In this document: positions 1-12,600 of the stretch, piece after piece
Layout: each line of letters opens with the position of its first letter
How positions within the stretch are numbered: the first letter of the stretch is position 1
Source: Fistularia commersonii
Lineage: Eukaryota; Chordata; Actinopteri; Syngnathiformes; Fistulariidae
NCBI GenBank assembly: GCA_037954325.1
Contig: JBBMNZ010000003.1
Location: forward strand, 2,281,465-2,345,464
Direction of reading: 5' to 3'
Length of the DNA stretch: 64,000 nt
The notes under the pieces: model-generated
Seen by the model: only the letters and a program-made list of their open reading frames with translations
What the model was told of the DNA's origin: nothing
Databases searched by the model: none
Translations under genes and position numbers: made by a program

Positions 1-135
1 CAGTAATGATGATAATATCAACGATGATGATATTCATGATAATAATAACCGTAATGATAAAATAATAATCACTGTAATGAAGATAATAAAAATAATGATG
101 CTGATGATGATAATAATAATAGTAATATATTGTTT
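1..135. repeat. Degenerate ATG/ATA trinucleotide-rich repeat
   Basis: Almost entirely GAT/AAT-type triplets with interruptions; an aged microsatellite cut by the window edge. Confidence 0.7.
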
Positions 136-910
136 TGTTGTTATTTGGGCCTTGCTTGAAGTGAGAAAAAAACAAGTGTTATACCAAGAGAAACAAAGAT
201 TATAATGGCCTTTTCTACGACTGGTCTTCCAGTCAACGGTACATTCTGCAATATCCTGCAATCCTTGCTTGGAGTTCTGGGTATATTTAGATGTTTAGTA
301 TGTTTAATTCAATTCCGCTGGGTAATAGATTTGTCGAGAACCAAACATTGGCAATGAGCTCGAGCTCAGATTCCAGCTTTTCAACAAAGGATTTCTTAAG
401 TCTGACATGTTTTTTTCAACGATGTTGCGGTCCTGCAGAAACCCCGGATCTGAGAACCATGCACGACCCAAACGTCTCAAAACCTTTTTCATTCGTGCAC
501 GGTGTGAAACAGTTTTTGGTCTCCAACCCTAAAAGAGCTTTATACCTCTGCCCCCCTGCAGTAAACACAACACATAGCAACGCAATTTACAAAATGTAAG
601 CGCATTTGGCAAAAAATTGCTGAATTACGCCTTTAGAGTTTGAAAGCAGCTGCAGCAACAACACGTCTACATGATGCAACAGCTTTAGCAGCTGAACAAA
701 GGAGGAAACAGGAAGGAAGGACAGATAGGAAGGTGGAAAAAAAAAAGAGGAAGAGAATGGAGCCACGCAGAGGAGGAAGGGAAAGAAAATACAGAGGATT
801 TCTAATAAAGGAGACAGAAAAAAGAGAAAGAGAGGGTTAGAGAGGCAGGGATTCACAGGTCATTTGAGGAAGCTCTCTCTCTGGGGGGGCACCGCTCAGT
901 GCAAGCGCTA

Positions 911-911
<1 letters not shown>
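136..911. other. Unique sequence, nothing recognised
   Basis: Mixed-composition DNA with short overlapping frames on both strands and no recognisable domain. From about 640 to 860 it is strongly purine-rich (AGGAAG-like runs). Confidence 0.5.

Positions 912-967
<56 letters not shown>
912..967. repeat. (CA)n microsatellite
   Basis: Uninterrupted CA dinucleotides, about 28 units. Confidence 0.98.
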
Positions 968-970
<3 letters not shown>

Positions 971-1089
971 GCATATTCACTTTTAATGATTTACATTCTC
1001 CAGCGTTTCTTTCTGACCCCGAGGGAGAGGCAAGCACCCACCATGTAACTGTGTAAACAGATTTGTCCTCACAACAAAAGAAACACCTA

Positions 1090-1090
<1 letters not shown>

Positions 1091-1117
<27 letters not shown>
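1091..1117. repeat. (CA)n microsatellite
   Basis: About 13 CA units, 123 bp after the preceding CA tract. Confidence 0.97.
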
Positions 1118-1122
<5 letters not shown>

Positions 1123-2417
1123 TGCGTAATCGCAGGTTATATAATCTGACGAAGAGACAATTGAACACTCTCAGAAAAACATGTTTCCTCCTTGTTTCAG
1201 TGCTATAGTGTATGACCTGAAGAAAACACTGATCTAAGAACAGAGACTCTCCAAAGCTACACAACCAGCCGTTGTATCAATTATAGATGTTCACTGACAG
1301 TCTCTCAGGTAATAATAGAAAGATACTCTGCGAGAGTTTCTATATTAAGCATCAGAGAAAATTGACAATGAGGGCATGAAGAAGGAGAGCACGAGTACAC
1401 GAGTGACGGGACATAGGGGTCTTTCGGCGCTCGTGCAGAATCCTTAGAAAGGTCTTTAAGTTTCAAGTTCAGCGACGCTAAAGAGGGTAAACTCAACTAA
1501 ACTCGGTTTAAGCCCCTATTTTCAGTACAGGGCAGGGATGGATAATGGTTTTAGCCTGTTATACAGTAAATCCAAGACAAAGTCATAGCCGGGATCCCCG
1601 TAAGGATGAAGGACACGAATGATGGCTCGTAAGATGATTTTATAAAAAAGTTGTACCATCCCAAACCGTGCATTTAATTAACCCTTGTGACCCACGACCA
1701 TGTTTAGCTGTAGAAAAAACATCTTGACCTATTTTTTTCCAACTTGAAATTTTATGTTTTCTTAAAGAGACCCCATAATTAGAAAAAGTGATACTTCTTT
1801 TTTGTTTATGTTTCCATGTGGGCTGTACACCACTAGGGTACAAAGATTGTGATTGGGAGTAAACACGATGTTAAGACTGCACGAGGGTTAACCAAATGCT
1901 AAGTCACTATGAAGCACTAGACAGTTGGTTAAAATAAGTGTGACTAAATAAAACATCCGGTTTTATAGTCCTTGCGTCTGTGATGGGACTGATGCATCTG
2001 AAAAATGAAGATACAAGGGTGTAATGGTTTCAGGTACTTTGAATTTCACATTTTGGAGTTAAAAAAAACAAACAAAAACAAACAAAAAACATTCATTCAC
2101 TGTCTATTCCCTCACATTTCTGAGGAATTCAGTGTGTTCACTTCAGCCGCTGAATGTTTATGGAAGATACAGGGGGAAACCCAAGTCACTTGGGAGTGAA
2201 AAATGTAGATATTGAAAATATTAAAGCTGCATTTTAATGCTTGAGTATGAAAGCGATCGGGCCGATACTGCCGAGCGGTTCTAAAAAAAAAAAAAAACAG
2301 CTATGCTAGATGTCAATTTAAGATCTGGAAGAGGTAGATATGTCAAATAATGCCAGACATACCTCGATTTAAGAAAAGGTGACAGATATAAATCTTGCTG
2401 CTGAAATACAACGTTGG
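1118..2417. other. Unique AT-rich sequence, nothing recognised
   Basis: Only short chance-length frames, homopolymer A runs and no recognisable repeat boundary. Confidence 0.5.
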
Positions 2418-2425
2418 CTCTAAAC

Positions 2426-2892
2426 CAGAGGTGGGCAAACTACGGCTCGTGGGCCACATCCGGCCCGTTGGTCTTTTTAATCCGGCCCACCAAAGATTGG
2501 TACAGAACTCATTCTTGATGTAAATGATTGGATCAATGAATGTTGGAGCTCAAACAGGAGATTATTTCATTTTTTAGAGCTACTTGAGAGCACTTGAGAA
2601 CAGATTGTCTTGCGATTTAGCCTCTACCGCGGACATACCGACGCACATGAATGAGCTGGACGTGAAGCTACACGGGAAAAACTGGTTTGTGCATGAAATG
2701 CAATCAAAAGTCAGAGCCTTCAAAACCAAGACGGTTTTATTTTTAAAGGAAAAAATGTTCAGATAAAATGTCAGACGATTCTGATATGTATGAATCGTAT
2801 CTTTTATGTACTGTACCTTGTGCTGACCCGGACCGTCTGTCAAATTTTAGAAGTCAATACGGACCCTGTGCCAAAAAGTTTGCCCATCCCTG
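2426..2892 (+). mobile_element. hAT-type DNA transposon, internally deleted, with transposase remnant
   Basis: Seen: the element begins CAGAGGTGGGCAAACT and ends with its near-perfect inverse (AAGTTTGCCCATCCCTG). It is flanked by ctctaaac (2418-2425) and ctctaaat (2893-2900), an 8-bp target duplication with one mismatch, as expected for hAT. Inside, about 2590-2766 on the plus strand reads as a short stretch containing THMNELDVKLHGK and VRAFKTK. Known: this resembles the mid-region of hAT/Charlie-type transposases, including the domesticated GTF2IRD2 C-terminal part. At 467 bp the copy lacks nearly all of a roughly 600-residue transposase, so it is a non-autonomous fossil. Confidence 0.85.
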
Positions 2893-2900
2893 CTCTAAAT

Positions 2901-3339
2901 CCACCAAAAGTAAAAAAAAAAAAGTCTAATTTCACAAAAAAATACATTCGCAACCGAGCAGTGTCATCATGGAAAAAAAAGGCAAAATGAGAAACTAAAT
3001 TAAATGATTATATTTATTCAGCTATTTATACGATAAAGTTATTTTCCACTCAACTTCAACATTTTTGATTTTTTTTTTTCCAAAATCGTTAAAAAAAAAA
3101 ATCTCATTTACCGCTCAAATATGAAGAAGAGACGTGCGGTGACTCACTATGGATTGCGCAATGATTCTGCTAACTCTGCTGCCATGCTATGCACTGCGAC
3201 CGTATTGCTGTCTCTGTGGATGTCACTATTAAAAAAAAAAGCACTTAATATATGAAATAAATTTCCATAGTTTAGCTGATTCGTCTAATGTTTTTCGCCA
3301 ACAAGTGTAACGTGTTTCTCGTAATCCTAAAACGAGTGC
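2901..3339. other. AT-rich unique sequence
   Basis: A- and T-homopolymer-rich spacer between two hAT relics; nothing recognised. Confidence 0.5.
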
Positions 3340-3861
3340 GAAGAGACATCAGGTGAGGCAGGCAGTGACGGTGCCTCAGGTTAGGGGGCGCCGCTGAGCC
3401 CAGGGATCCTTCTCACTACTCGGCTACAGAATAACAGAATTAGCAATAGCAAGCTACAGCAAACAGTTAGCAAGTCAAGTGTAGCCGTCCGGTTATTTCT
3501 TGCCGATCTCATCGGGCTGTATAGCTCACAAACGCTGAGGGATGAATGTAAATCTCCCGGGCGGCTTCTCAACTTTTTGGCCCAGAAGGATCTCATTCAA
3601 ACTGTTCCCGAGGCGACAAAGTTGCTCCCGCTGATGGTCACCGTTCCGGCTACGACAGCATCGACGGAGCGCTCGTTCTCCGCACCGAAAAGACTCAAAA
3701 CATACAGTCGGAACAGGATCGATCGAGGACGACCGTCTTCACTGGCGGCGATTTCCATTGTGAGACTTTTAAAACTGAAGAAAGAAACGTAAGACTTCCA
3801 CAAGCAACTTATCGATGCTTTTCCTCAGAAGGAGCGACGCATCGACTTCATTTACAAGTAA
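3340..3861 (+). pseudogene. hAT transposase C-terminal (dimerisation domain) fossil
   Basis: Seen: one plus-strand frame runs from about 3420 to the TAA at 3859-3861. It contains LRDECKSPGRLLNFL, then VPATTASTERSFSAPKRLKT, then SSLAAISI, DFHKQLIDAFPQKER and RRIDFIYK at the end. The ERSFS block followed by K/RLKTY is the hallmark of the hAT C-terminal dimerisation domain (ZMYM1-like/TTF-type transposases). Odd: the frame is broken by an in-frame TAA (3790-3792) between KKET and DFHK, although the downstream part stays in phase, so the gene is dead but not frameshifted here. A GTGAGGCAGGCAG...GTGCCTCA segment at 3353-3380 may be the element's 5' end; no matching 3' end was found. Confidence 0.82.
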
Positions 3862-4751
3862 AGAGATAATACCTTTTTTTTACATGCGCTATTTTTCAAT
3901 GCTACAGTTTAAAGAATACTGATACGATATTTTAAACAAAACACATCGACTTCCGCCAATAAAATGGTGACTAAGCTACTCTGTAGGGTTCATGTGTTTG
4001 TAAATCTGACTGTGACGACGTCACTGAATCACATACTTGGATCCAAACCTTTCCAATGTGGAACTGAGAAATGCAATGGAGGAAACCGTTAAACTAAAGC
4101 AGATGTTGCAACCGTTGGTCTTTTTTCGGGGGGGACAGGAAATCATTTAAGAGGACCGGCCAAGCATCGATTACGTCCGAGGAGACCTAACAACTTTCCT
4201 TTTGCCGGTGACGAAAATACGGCCTTTTTAATCACAGCGTCGTTAGGAAAGGAAAAGGTAGGAGGACGACCTCGGCAGTGGAAGAAAGAGAGGCCATAAA
4301 GAAAATGAGAAGATGCTCTCAGAAAGACAAAGGAAGAGAGAAATCCATTAAGCACCGATGAGCCAGAGACAGAGAGTTATTACAAAAATGCCAAAATAAC
4401 ACAACACTGACAAAGCAATAAATCTTGTGACTTGAGATAAAGAGATTAAATAATGTTCGAAAATGAAGGAAAGATCAGTGGACATCATGAGAAAGATATT
4501 TGCTCGCTGGAAAATAACCGATCATCGGACCAAATCTTTCTTTGTTCGGTGGTTGAGGAAACAAAAATGCAAGTTTTTCTCTGGCAAAAGGATCATGGAG
4601 GTGATGAGAAGCTCTTTGGAAAGGTGACGAATTCTGATGTCTGGATAAAAGTGATGTAATCGAGGCACTTTTACACAGAGTCCGATAAATTCGTACATCC
4701 GTTAACTTTCTTCCAGCTTTTTGAAGAGCTCGGACCGAGACGGTCGGGCGT
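3862..4751. other. Unique sequence, nothing recognised
   Basis: Mixed-composition DNA with only short frames; no domain or repeat boundary identified. Confidence 0.45.
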
Positions 4752-5391
4752 CTGTTGATTTTGTCATAACGTTGCATTTTGTAATAAACGTCCAAAATGT
4801 AATAACATTTTAATTTCATTTTGTAATAAAGCCGCATTTTGTAATAAACTGCCCCAACGCATTTTATGATAAATTTTGCCGCATTATGTAATAAGTTATT
4901 ACATGTTGAGAAGATTATTACAGAATGCACTTGCAACTTTTTTATTCTCTAGGAAATGTAATAACACGGTGAATTATGTAATAACAATTCTAAAGCATAG
5001 TTTATTTGTTTGTTAATTGTATTTTATTTTAAAGTATTTGTAAAAGCCTATTATTAGCATCACTGTATTAGCCTAGTAGCAGTACTGAGCAATTACTATC
5101 AGTACACTATTCAAAGGTTGCATTAACAGAGAATATTCTATAAATTCCATGTTATTACATTTCCTAGAGAATAAAAAAAGTTGCAAGTGCATTTTGTAAT
5201 AATCTTCTCAAGATGTAAGAATTTATTACATAATCCGGCAACATTTATTACAAAATGCGTTGGGGCAGTTTATTACAAAATGTGGCAGTTTATTACAAAA
5301 TGCAGCTTTATTACAAAACGAAATGAAAAAGTTAGTGCATTTTGTAATAAAACGTCCAAATGTAATGTTATTACAAAATGCAGCTTAACAG
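4752..5391. mobile_element. Iteron-armed long-inverted-repeat element, copy A
   Basis: Seen: a left arm (4752-4969) and a right arm (5147-5391) that are inverted copies, around a spacer of about 177 bp without arm motifs. Each arm is built from repeated GCATTTTGTAATAAA-like units about 16-35 bp apart, in opposite orientation in the two arms. The tips read CTGTTGA / TTAACAG. A possible 3-bp direct repeat (CGT) flanks the ends. It matches copy B at 39378-40060, including the spacer, which is inverted relative to the arms. The open frames across the arms (repeating ITKC / YYKM / LLQN) are by-products of the iterons. Superfamily not assigned. Confidence 0.85.
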
Positions 5392-5900
5392 CGTCCCTTG
5401 TCGCTTTTCCGAAAAGGCGTTTCCCGAGGTGGACCGTCTCCCTTCGCCGTATTCCGGGTAGAAAACATCGCCACCTTCCAGGTAGATGTGCTGGGAGGAA
5501 TCCAGATGTTTTTACCTGAATGACCTCAGGTGACCCCTTTCCTCGGCAGCACCTCCTCTACGTTGAGCTTCCTGCAAACGTCACACCGACTCCCCCGAAC
5601 CATTGAGGTCGATTTACATAGCGAAGTGTAAAAGCGGGCAGAGCTGCGTATGTTACATGATAATGGAAAGCGCGACTTGATGTCACATATTTATGTGATT
5701 CTTAAAATTTCATTTCGAGCCACCTTTATCTCGCGTGAACTCTCGGCCGATGATTCATTTATTTACCGACATGTGAAAGTGTTCAATATGTAATAGATGC
5801 GCTCCCGGAGGAATTCGTCTCATCGGCATCACGGTGTTGGTACTTTTTAAGGACGGCAGCAAAAACTGATGCAAAAGCATAAAATGTGTTTAGGCAAAAC
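5392..5900. other. Unique sequence, nothing recognised
   Basis: Moderately GC-containing unique DNA between two mobile elements; no domain recognised. Confidence 0.45.
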
Positions 5901-6425
5901 CGGCGGTCGGCAACTTTTACCACTCAAAGAGCCTTTTGGAGCCGTTTCCCCACAGGAAAGAAAACTCCAGGAGCCACGAAACCCTTTTGAAATTTCACAT
6001 GAATTAAAATGGCATTTCATTTTTTTTTTTTTTTTTTTTTTTTGTATTAAAAAAAATATGTGTTACATTTTTTTTTTTTTTTTTTAAATCAATGAACACC
6101 TGCGGAGAAAACAAAATGACATTTCTGCACGCAATAAAACATTTTGAACGCTGAATAAAAGACGTTTGGTTGAAGGTTACTTTTAAGCAAAATACTCAAT
6201 CTCTGTTTGAGTCCCTTTTGAATTTATGCCCAAAAAAAAAGCCAAAGTTAAATAATCCAAAAATGCCGTCCTCTCTCTCTGTGTGCCGTCGTTTATTAAG
6301 AGCTACAAAAATATTTTAACGCGTTTTATTTAGACGTTACAAGATGGCCATCATCTTCAAATTTAAAAGCACATTTTAAAAATGTCCAAACTAAAATAAA
6401 ATACATTTCATTTAAATACTGGATA
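5901..6425 (+). mobile_element. hAT-like non-autonomous element, copy 1 (3' end degraded)
   Basis: Begins CGGCGGTCGGCAAC, like a hAT terminus. It aligns by eye over about 450 bp with 62728-63258, sharing poly-T tracts, AAAACATTTTGAAC, TTGAAGGTTACTTTTAA, AAAATGCCGTCCTCTCTCTC and AATATTTTAAC in the same order. The 3' terminus seen in the other copy (GGGTTGCCGACCCGTGC) is missing here. No coding capacity. Confidence 0.72.
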
Positions 6426-7029
6426 ATACTTTAATCAAATACTAAATACCCCCTGGGCTCAACCTGCTTACCTTGTGGAGGAAACTACCTTCAGCAACTT
6501 GTAACTTGCAACTCCTTTGGTTTCTCCACAAGACACGAGAGCTTCTTCTTCATCACGGCTCCTGCAGCGCTCTTCCAAAAATTGCTAATGTCTGCGCGGC
6601 CCTGTCGGGCTATTGGTCGGCGGTAGAGGCTGCCGAGGTGGAGATTTGAATCACAACCAGTCAATTTTGGCCACGTTGTCAGTGAGGCGATTCACTGGAA
6701 GAAAGATATTGGTCCACCTTTCTTGTTGAAAATTGGGTTCTTATTGCAGAAAGAAAGCAAGATGTAGATTCATGTTGGATCCAAATCTATCCAGGGGAAA
6801 CAGACGCACATCCTGCCTATTTTTTGTTTATTTCTTTTATTCTTGTCATTGCTCTTGTCACTCTATTTATATTGTCGTTTCATTCCGGTTGTGTGTTTTT
6901 CACCCTTTCCTTTATTTTGTCCATTATCATCCCTGTTGTTGTTGTTGTTGCTTTCTATTTATTCATGGATTTCCTGCTAGCTTCTGTCTCTCTATTTATA
7001 TTTACATCCATATTTATTTAATGTTTTCA
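6426..7029. other. Unique sequence; low-complexity T-rich part
   Basis: 6426-6800 is unique. 6810-7029 is T-rich, with a GTT run near 6931-6951. The T-rich part may be a decayed 3' UTR of the LINE tail that follows. Confidence 0.4.
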
Positions 7030-7102
7030 TTTTTTGACGTTATAACTGTTACGCTGCTGTGACAAAGGAATTTATGGGGATCGATAAAGTTCATCTTAAG
7101 AT
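7030..7102 (+). mobile_element. LINE-type 3' tail (plus orientation)
   Basis: Contains CTGCTGTGACAAAGGAATTT then ATGGGGATCGATAAAGTTCATCTTA. It matches 24486-24568 in the same order. Fish L2/Rex-like retroposons end this way, in a short 3' tail with AATAAAGT and TTATC repeats. Confidence 0.6.
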
Positions 7103-7385
7103 TCGCACTGTGTCGATTGTTGCCAGCTGATTGACATTGATTTAAGATTACAATAAACGGAGCGGTCGGAAAATGTGTGACTCAAATCCGTAAACGTTAG
7201 AAAACACACTTGGATGCTGGAAACATTTCACGCTCAATGCAGAGAGCAGTGAATGCAAATAGCATTTAAGTTTTTCGGCTAAACACAATGCAGTGCGTTT
7301 GACTAGCAAACCCTTTATTTGGGTCAGTTAGTTCATTTTGATTCAAAATAAATAGCAATGTAAATTACAAGCTTTTTAGATATTT
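7103..7385. other. Unique AT-rich sequence
   Basis: Nothing recognised. Confidence 0.5.
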
Positions 7386-7685
7386 AAGATAAGATAAGAT
7401 AGGATAAGATAAGAACAACTTTATTAATCCCGAAGGAAATTGTTGTGCCAGAGTTACAGAAAATATAACAGTAATAAATAATAAAAAGAAAAGGCAGAAT
7501 TAGAAATAAATAAACTATAAACTATAAAGTGTCTCAGTGAAACTATAAAGTGTCTTAGTAAACAAGTGATAAAACTATAAGTGTCTTAGTAACAAGTGAG
7601 GTAAGGAGTGCACAATAGTATGATAAAGGAAAAATTGTCGTGTACTGTTATGAAATGAAATATTGCACAGTTCTGAATATTGCAC
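7386..7685 (-). mobile_element. LINE 3' UTR fragment with (GATAA)n tail, minus orientation
   Basis: GATAA-type repeats (7386-7413) are followed by ACTTTATTAATCCCGAAGGA and TTGTTGTGCCAGAGTT; 47096-47245 carries the same block. Within it, an ACTATAAAGTGTCTNAGT unit recurs about three to four times (7513-7600), and a short TATTGCACAG repeat follows (7661-7687). Read on the minus strand this is the 3' end and tail of a 5'-truncated non-LTR element. Confidence 0.65.
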
Positions 7686-9135
7686 AGATTATAATTTCAT
7701 GTATAATTGTATTATCCCTGCTTTTAATTACTAATAGCTCTTAATCACCCTGACCACTTAATGATGCACATACGTAAAAAAATATATCTTTTTTTTTTTT
7801 TGCCTCGCAACGATTTCTGCGATGGAAGTAATGAAAGCAACAAACAAAAACATGTCGAATATGGTGGCGGATGGTGATTATTATCTAAAAGAATATACAA
7901 CATAAGTCACTGAATAAGTATTTTCAAAATAAAAACACAAGAAAACGAACGAAATATAGGACTAACAGCTAAAGGAAAAAAAAAGACAAAGATCGAGACC
8001 GGACTGATTCAAAGTACAAGCCGAACTAATAAAACAACATAGACAGGCGGACAAAATGAGCGGAGGCAGGAAGCTGGATGGAGGAGCGACAGGGAGCAGA
8101 GCAGGCCTGATGAAGACCGATTACTTGACAAGACGGGGGTGATTACAAGAAAAAGGAGATAAGACACACAAGAGTGAAACCAACAGAGTCCGACGGTACA
8201 TCTGTGTGTGAAACACAAAGACAAACCGACCAAAAATTGCACGAGTAAGACGCGACGAATGAACGCACCGCGGTGGAAATGCTCGAAGGATCGAATTTTT
8301 AAACAAACGAAACGGCTAAATCTCGTGAGTTCAACACCTTTTCCACCCGCCTGAGATGAACCATGATCCGATCCTCATCAGGCAACATCTCACTATGAAT
8401 GAGCAAATTGCCAGCGCACGACCGGAAATCCATAGAGCTTTTTTTTTTTTTTAATATCGGAACGCAATCGAGCTGAGTTTCACGCTCTCCCGGTTTACAG
8501 TAGCGACGCCGATGTCGGAGATGCTCTTTTTCACTTGCAACATTCTATCGGCGGCCTAAACCGCTCCTCGCCTCAAGAGTACCCTCTCTGCTTCCACACA
8601 TATCTCTAATTGGGTCCTTTTCATTAGGTGTGGGATTTCTGAGACTCTACGGTGCTATCCTGGCATATCAATGAGCGGTTTCCTTTCTGCTGATTGGCTG
8701 AAGGGACCACATGGGGCCCGGATGCTTTACTGTATAACCTTTATCACTCATTGTCTTCATGTAAATCAGGCTGCGCTGGGATATTCAGCCTACAAGACAT
8801 TTCAGAGAAAATGAATGTGAGGGCGGTGGCTCACTGAGCACGCACAGTCTGATTGTACTGAGGTTGTTGTTCCTTCAGTTCCGTGTTAAAATGTAAAATA
8901 TTTTCGAATAAGCGAAGCTTGATTTTGTCGTTTCACATGTGCGGCAACTGAGTTGTAAATGTATGCGGATTTCATTTCCATTTTAGGTTGATGTATATTC
9001 CAAAGTTGCTGACGTGCCACATTTGGTCTTTTTCTCTGGAGGTAACATCCTCTTTTCTCACACCAACTAAAACTAACTTCATGTTCTCTTTCACTACATC
9101 TATAGATCCTCTCTTTGGTCTGAAAAATGGGTGCA

Positions 9136-9137
<2 letters not shown>
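7686..9137. other. Unique sequence, nothing recognised
   Basis: Mixed AT-rich DNA. Two overlapping minus-strand frames near 8009-8306 show no known domain and are probably chance. Confidence 0.45.
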
Positions 9138-9182
<45 letters not shown>

Positions 9183-9607
9183 CATGTGTATATAAATATG
9201 AATATTTGTATGTGTATGAATATATGAATATGTTTATATGTACATATGTAGATGTACATATATGTATGTATATATGTATATTTACGTGCATATGTAGATA
9301 TTTATGTGTAAGTATATGTATGTATGTATACATACATATATGTATACACATATATTTATTGTATATATGTTTGTTATATATGTTATATATCAACACATAT
9401 ACATACATATTTACATACACACACATTCATATGTATGTATATGTGTATGCATATACATATATATATATATATATATATTTGTGTGTTTGTTATATGCATA
9501 TATATATGTGTTTATATAAACATATATTTATATTCATATACATACACATAAACGTATATGTATGTTTACATATATGTATATATGTGTGTATATATGTGTG
9601 TATATAA

Positions 9608-9691
<84 letters not shown>

Positions 9692-9834
9692 ATGTATATG
9701 TCTATCTGTATGCATGTGTATATGGTTGTATATATGTATGCATATACGGTATGTTTATATATATGTATGTATGTATTTACACATATGTATATATATATAA
9801 ACTTGTGTTTGTATATACGTATACATGTATATGT

Positions 9835-9871
<37 letters not shown>

Positions 9872-10067
9872 CACATTTATGTATATATGTATGCATATAT
9901 GGTTGTATATATGTGTGTATGTATATATGTCTATATGTATGTTGTGCATATGTATGTATATATGGTGCATCTATGTATTTGTCTGTATGTATATGTTTAT
10001 ATATCTATTTATATATGTATATATATTTGTGTGTGTATATAAGTGTATGTGTGTATATGGAGGTGTG

Positions 10068-10106
<39 letters not shown>

Positions 10107-10124
10107 GTGTTTGTATATATGTCG
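9138..10124. repeat. ~1-kb TG/TA/TATG low-complexity tract
   Basis: Opens with a pure (TG)n run (9138-9179), then about 940 bp of alternating pyrimidine-purine TATG/TGTA/ATAC steps. These include a (TA)n-(TG)n block at 9615-9689 and further (TA)n runs near 9458-9477, 9837-9867 and 10075-10100. Long open frames exist on both strands only because the repeat lacks stops. Confidence 0.97.
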
Positions 10125-10129
10125 TGGTC

Positions 10130-10690
10130 CTCTAGTTCTCCACTCTGCTATTTCCAACACCAGCATCCTTCCCCTCTCATATCCACTCTCTCTCCTCTCT
10201 GCATATCAAAAACATCTCCAAATCATCTAACATGCGCTGTCCGTCCGATGAACTCATTTCTGATCCTATCCATTCTTGTCACTCCCAAGGCGAACCTCAA
10301 CATTTTCACCTCCGCTACTTACAGTTCTGCCCCGTGTCTTTTCGTCAGCGTGACCGTCTCCGACCCGGACACCGCCGGTCTTGCCGTCTTGTTCCTAACC
10401 TTTCTTTTCATGCAGGCTTATACTCTTTCATCACACATTTTCACCTGCTTGCACACATCTCTTCACTTCCTCTCCACACTCTTGACTTTTGACTCCAAGT
10501 ACTCAAAATCCACCACCTTCTTAATCTCTCCTCTCTATAACCTCACCATTGGTCCCTGTCATTCACAGCCGTGCATCGTGTCTTGTTGCAGCCAATAAAC
10601 ATTCCTCTCCTTTCCAGAACATACCTCCACGTCTGTGGAGTTTCCTCCACCTGCTCCCTGCTTTCACTAAAGATCCCAATCCATTATGGC
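10130..10690 (-). pseudogene. LINE reverse-transcriptase C-terminal remnant (antisense)
   Basis: Read on the minus strand, this encodes broken pieces of the C-terminal part of a non-LTR retrotransposon polyprotein. Recognisable pieces are an ESREQVEE-like stretch and WRYVLERRGM near 10690-10610, then a segment equivalent to ...SLGVTRMDRI... near 10280. Stops and frameshifts break every frame. Known: an abundant fish LINE family carries this region just after the RT catalytic core. The 3' end abuts the low-complexity tract at 10124. Clade (RTE-like versus other) not resolved by eye. Confidence 0.7.
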
Positions 10691-10835
10691 ATTCATAGAT
10701 TCAATCAACATTTTGATGAGCGTATTTAATTTTTATGTCGGCTGTCCTTCCTGACACAACCCTCTGCGTTTATTCAGAATTAAAACGGGCTCTCGGAGAA
10801 CGCTGGCTTGTGGCCCCCGAAGGCCGGATTTCATA
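10691..10835. repeat. Teleost interspersed-repeat fragment
   Basis: Contains TTTTTATGTCGGCTGTCCTT, CTGACACAACCCTCTGCGTT and GCTGGCTTGTGGCCCCC in order. This matches my memory of an abundant fish repeat that often lies next to the LINE seen at 10130-10690. Family name not assigned. Confidence 0.5.
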
Positions 10836-11252
10836 AATTCTCATTGGTGTCTTTGAGGGCTAATGGTTGTCCGAACTGTACGTAGTCGATTCATTGCTCT
10901 GTGGTTTTCAAGGCAATTATTGCATGACCCTTTTTCATTATTTATTCATTTATACATTCTATGTATATTACTTTGAATACATCTTTTATTCTTAAATGCT
11001 AAATTTGAAACCACATGGTCATCCCCCTTCCATTTTCTCTTTTAATATTTGTTAAGTATGGTTAAGTAAGTAGAGTTGGTAAGTAGTGTTAAGTTCTAAG
11101 TGTTACTTAAAAATCTACTTACTGTATCCTGTGAGGCATCTAATTACATGTCAGCTGTGAATGTTTTTATAAGCTTTTATTTTTGTACTTTTTAAGGTGG
11201 GTCAGGTGCTGGGAAAAATATAAAAAAAAATATACATAAAAATATATATTCA
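10836..11252. other. Unique AT-rich sequence
   Basis: Nothing recognised. Confidence 0.5.

Positions 11253-11348
<96 letters not shown>
11253..11348. repeat. (TATC)n microsatellite
   Basis: About 24 perfect ATCT units. Confidence 0.98.
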
Positions 11349-11383
11349 ATTACCCCAAAGCCCTTTGTGGTTGTCACCAGAAG

Positions 11384-12600
<1,217 letters not shown>

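Noticed and set aside
4475..5519. Frames with repeating YYKM, ITKC and LLQN words (also at 39896-40347)
   Set aside because: Direct translation of the iterons in the long inverted repeats, not protein genes.
9131..10598. Long plus- and minus-strand open frames rich in Y, I, C, V, H and T
   Set aside because: They are translations of TATG/TGTA/CA simple sequence and exist in several frames at once. The downstream extension reads through an antisense LINE.
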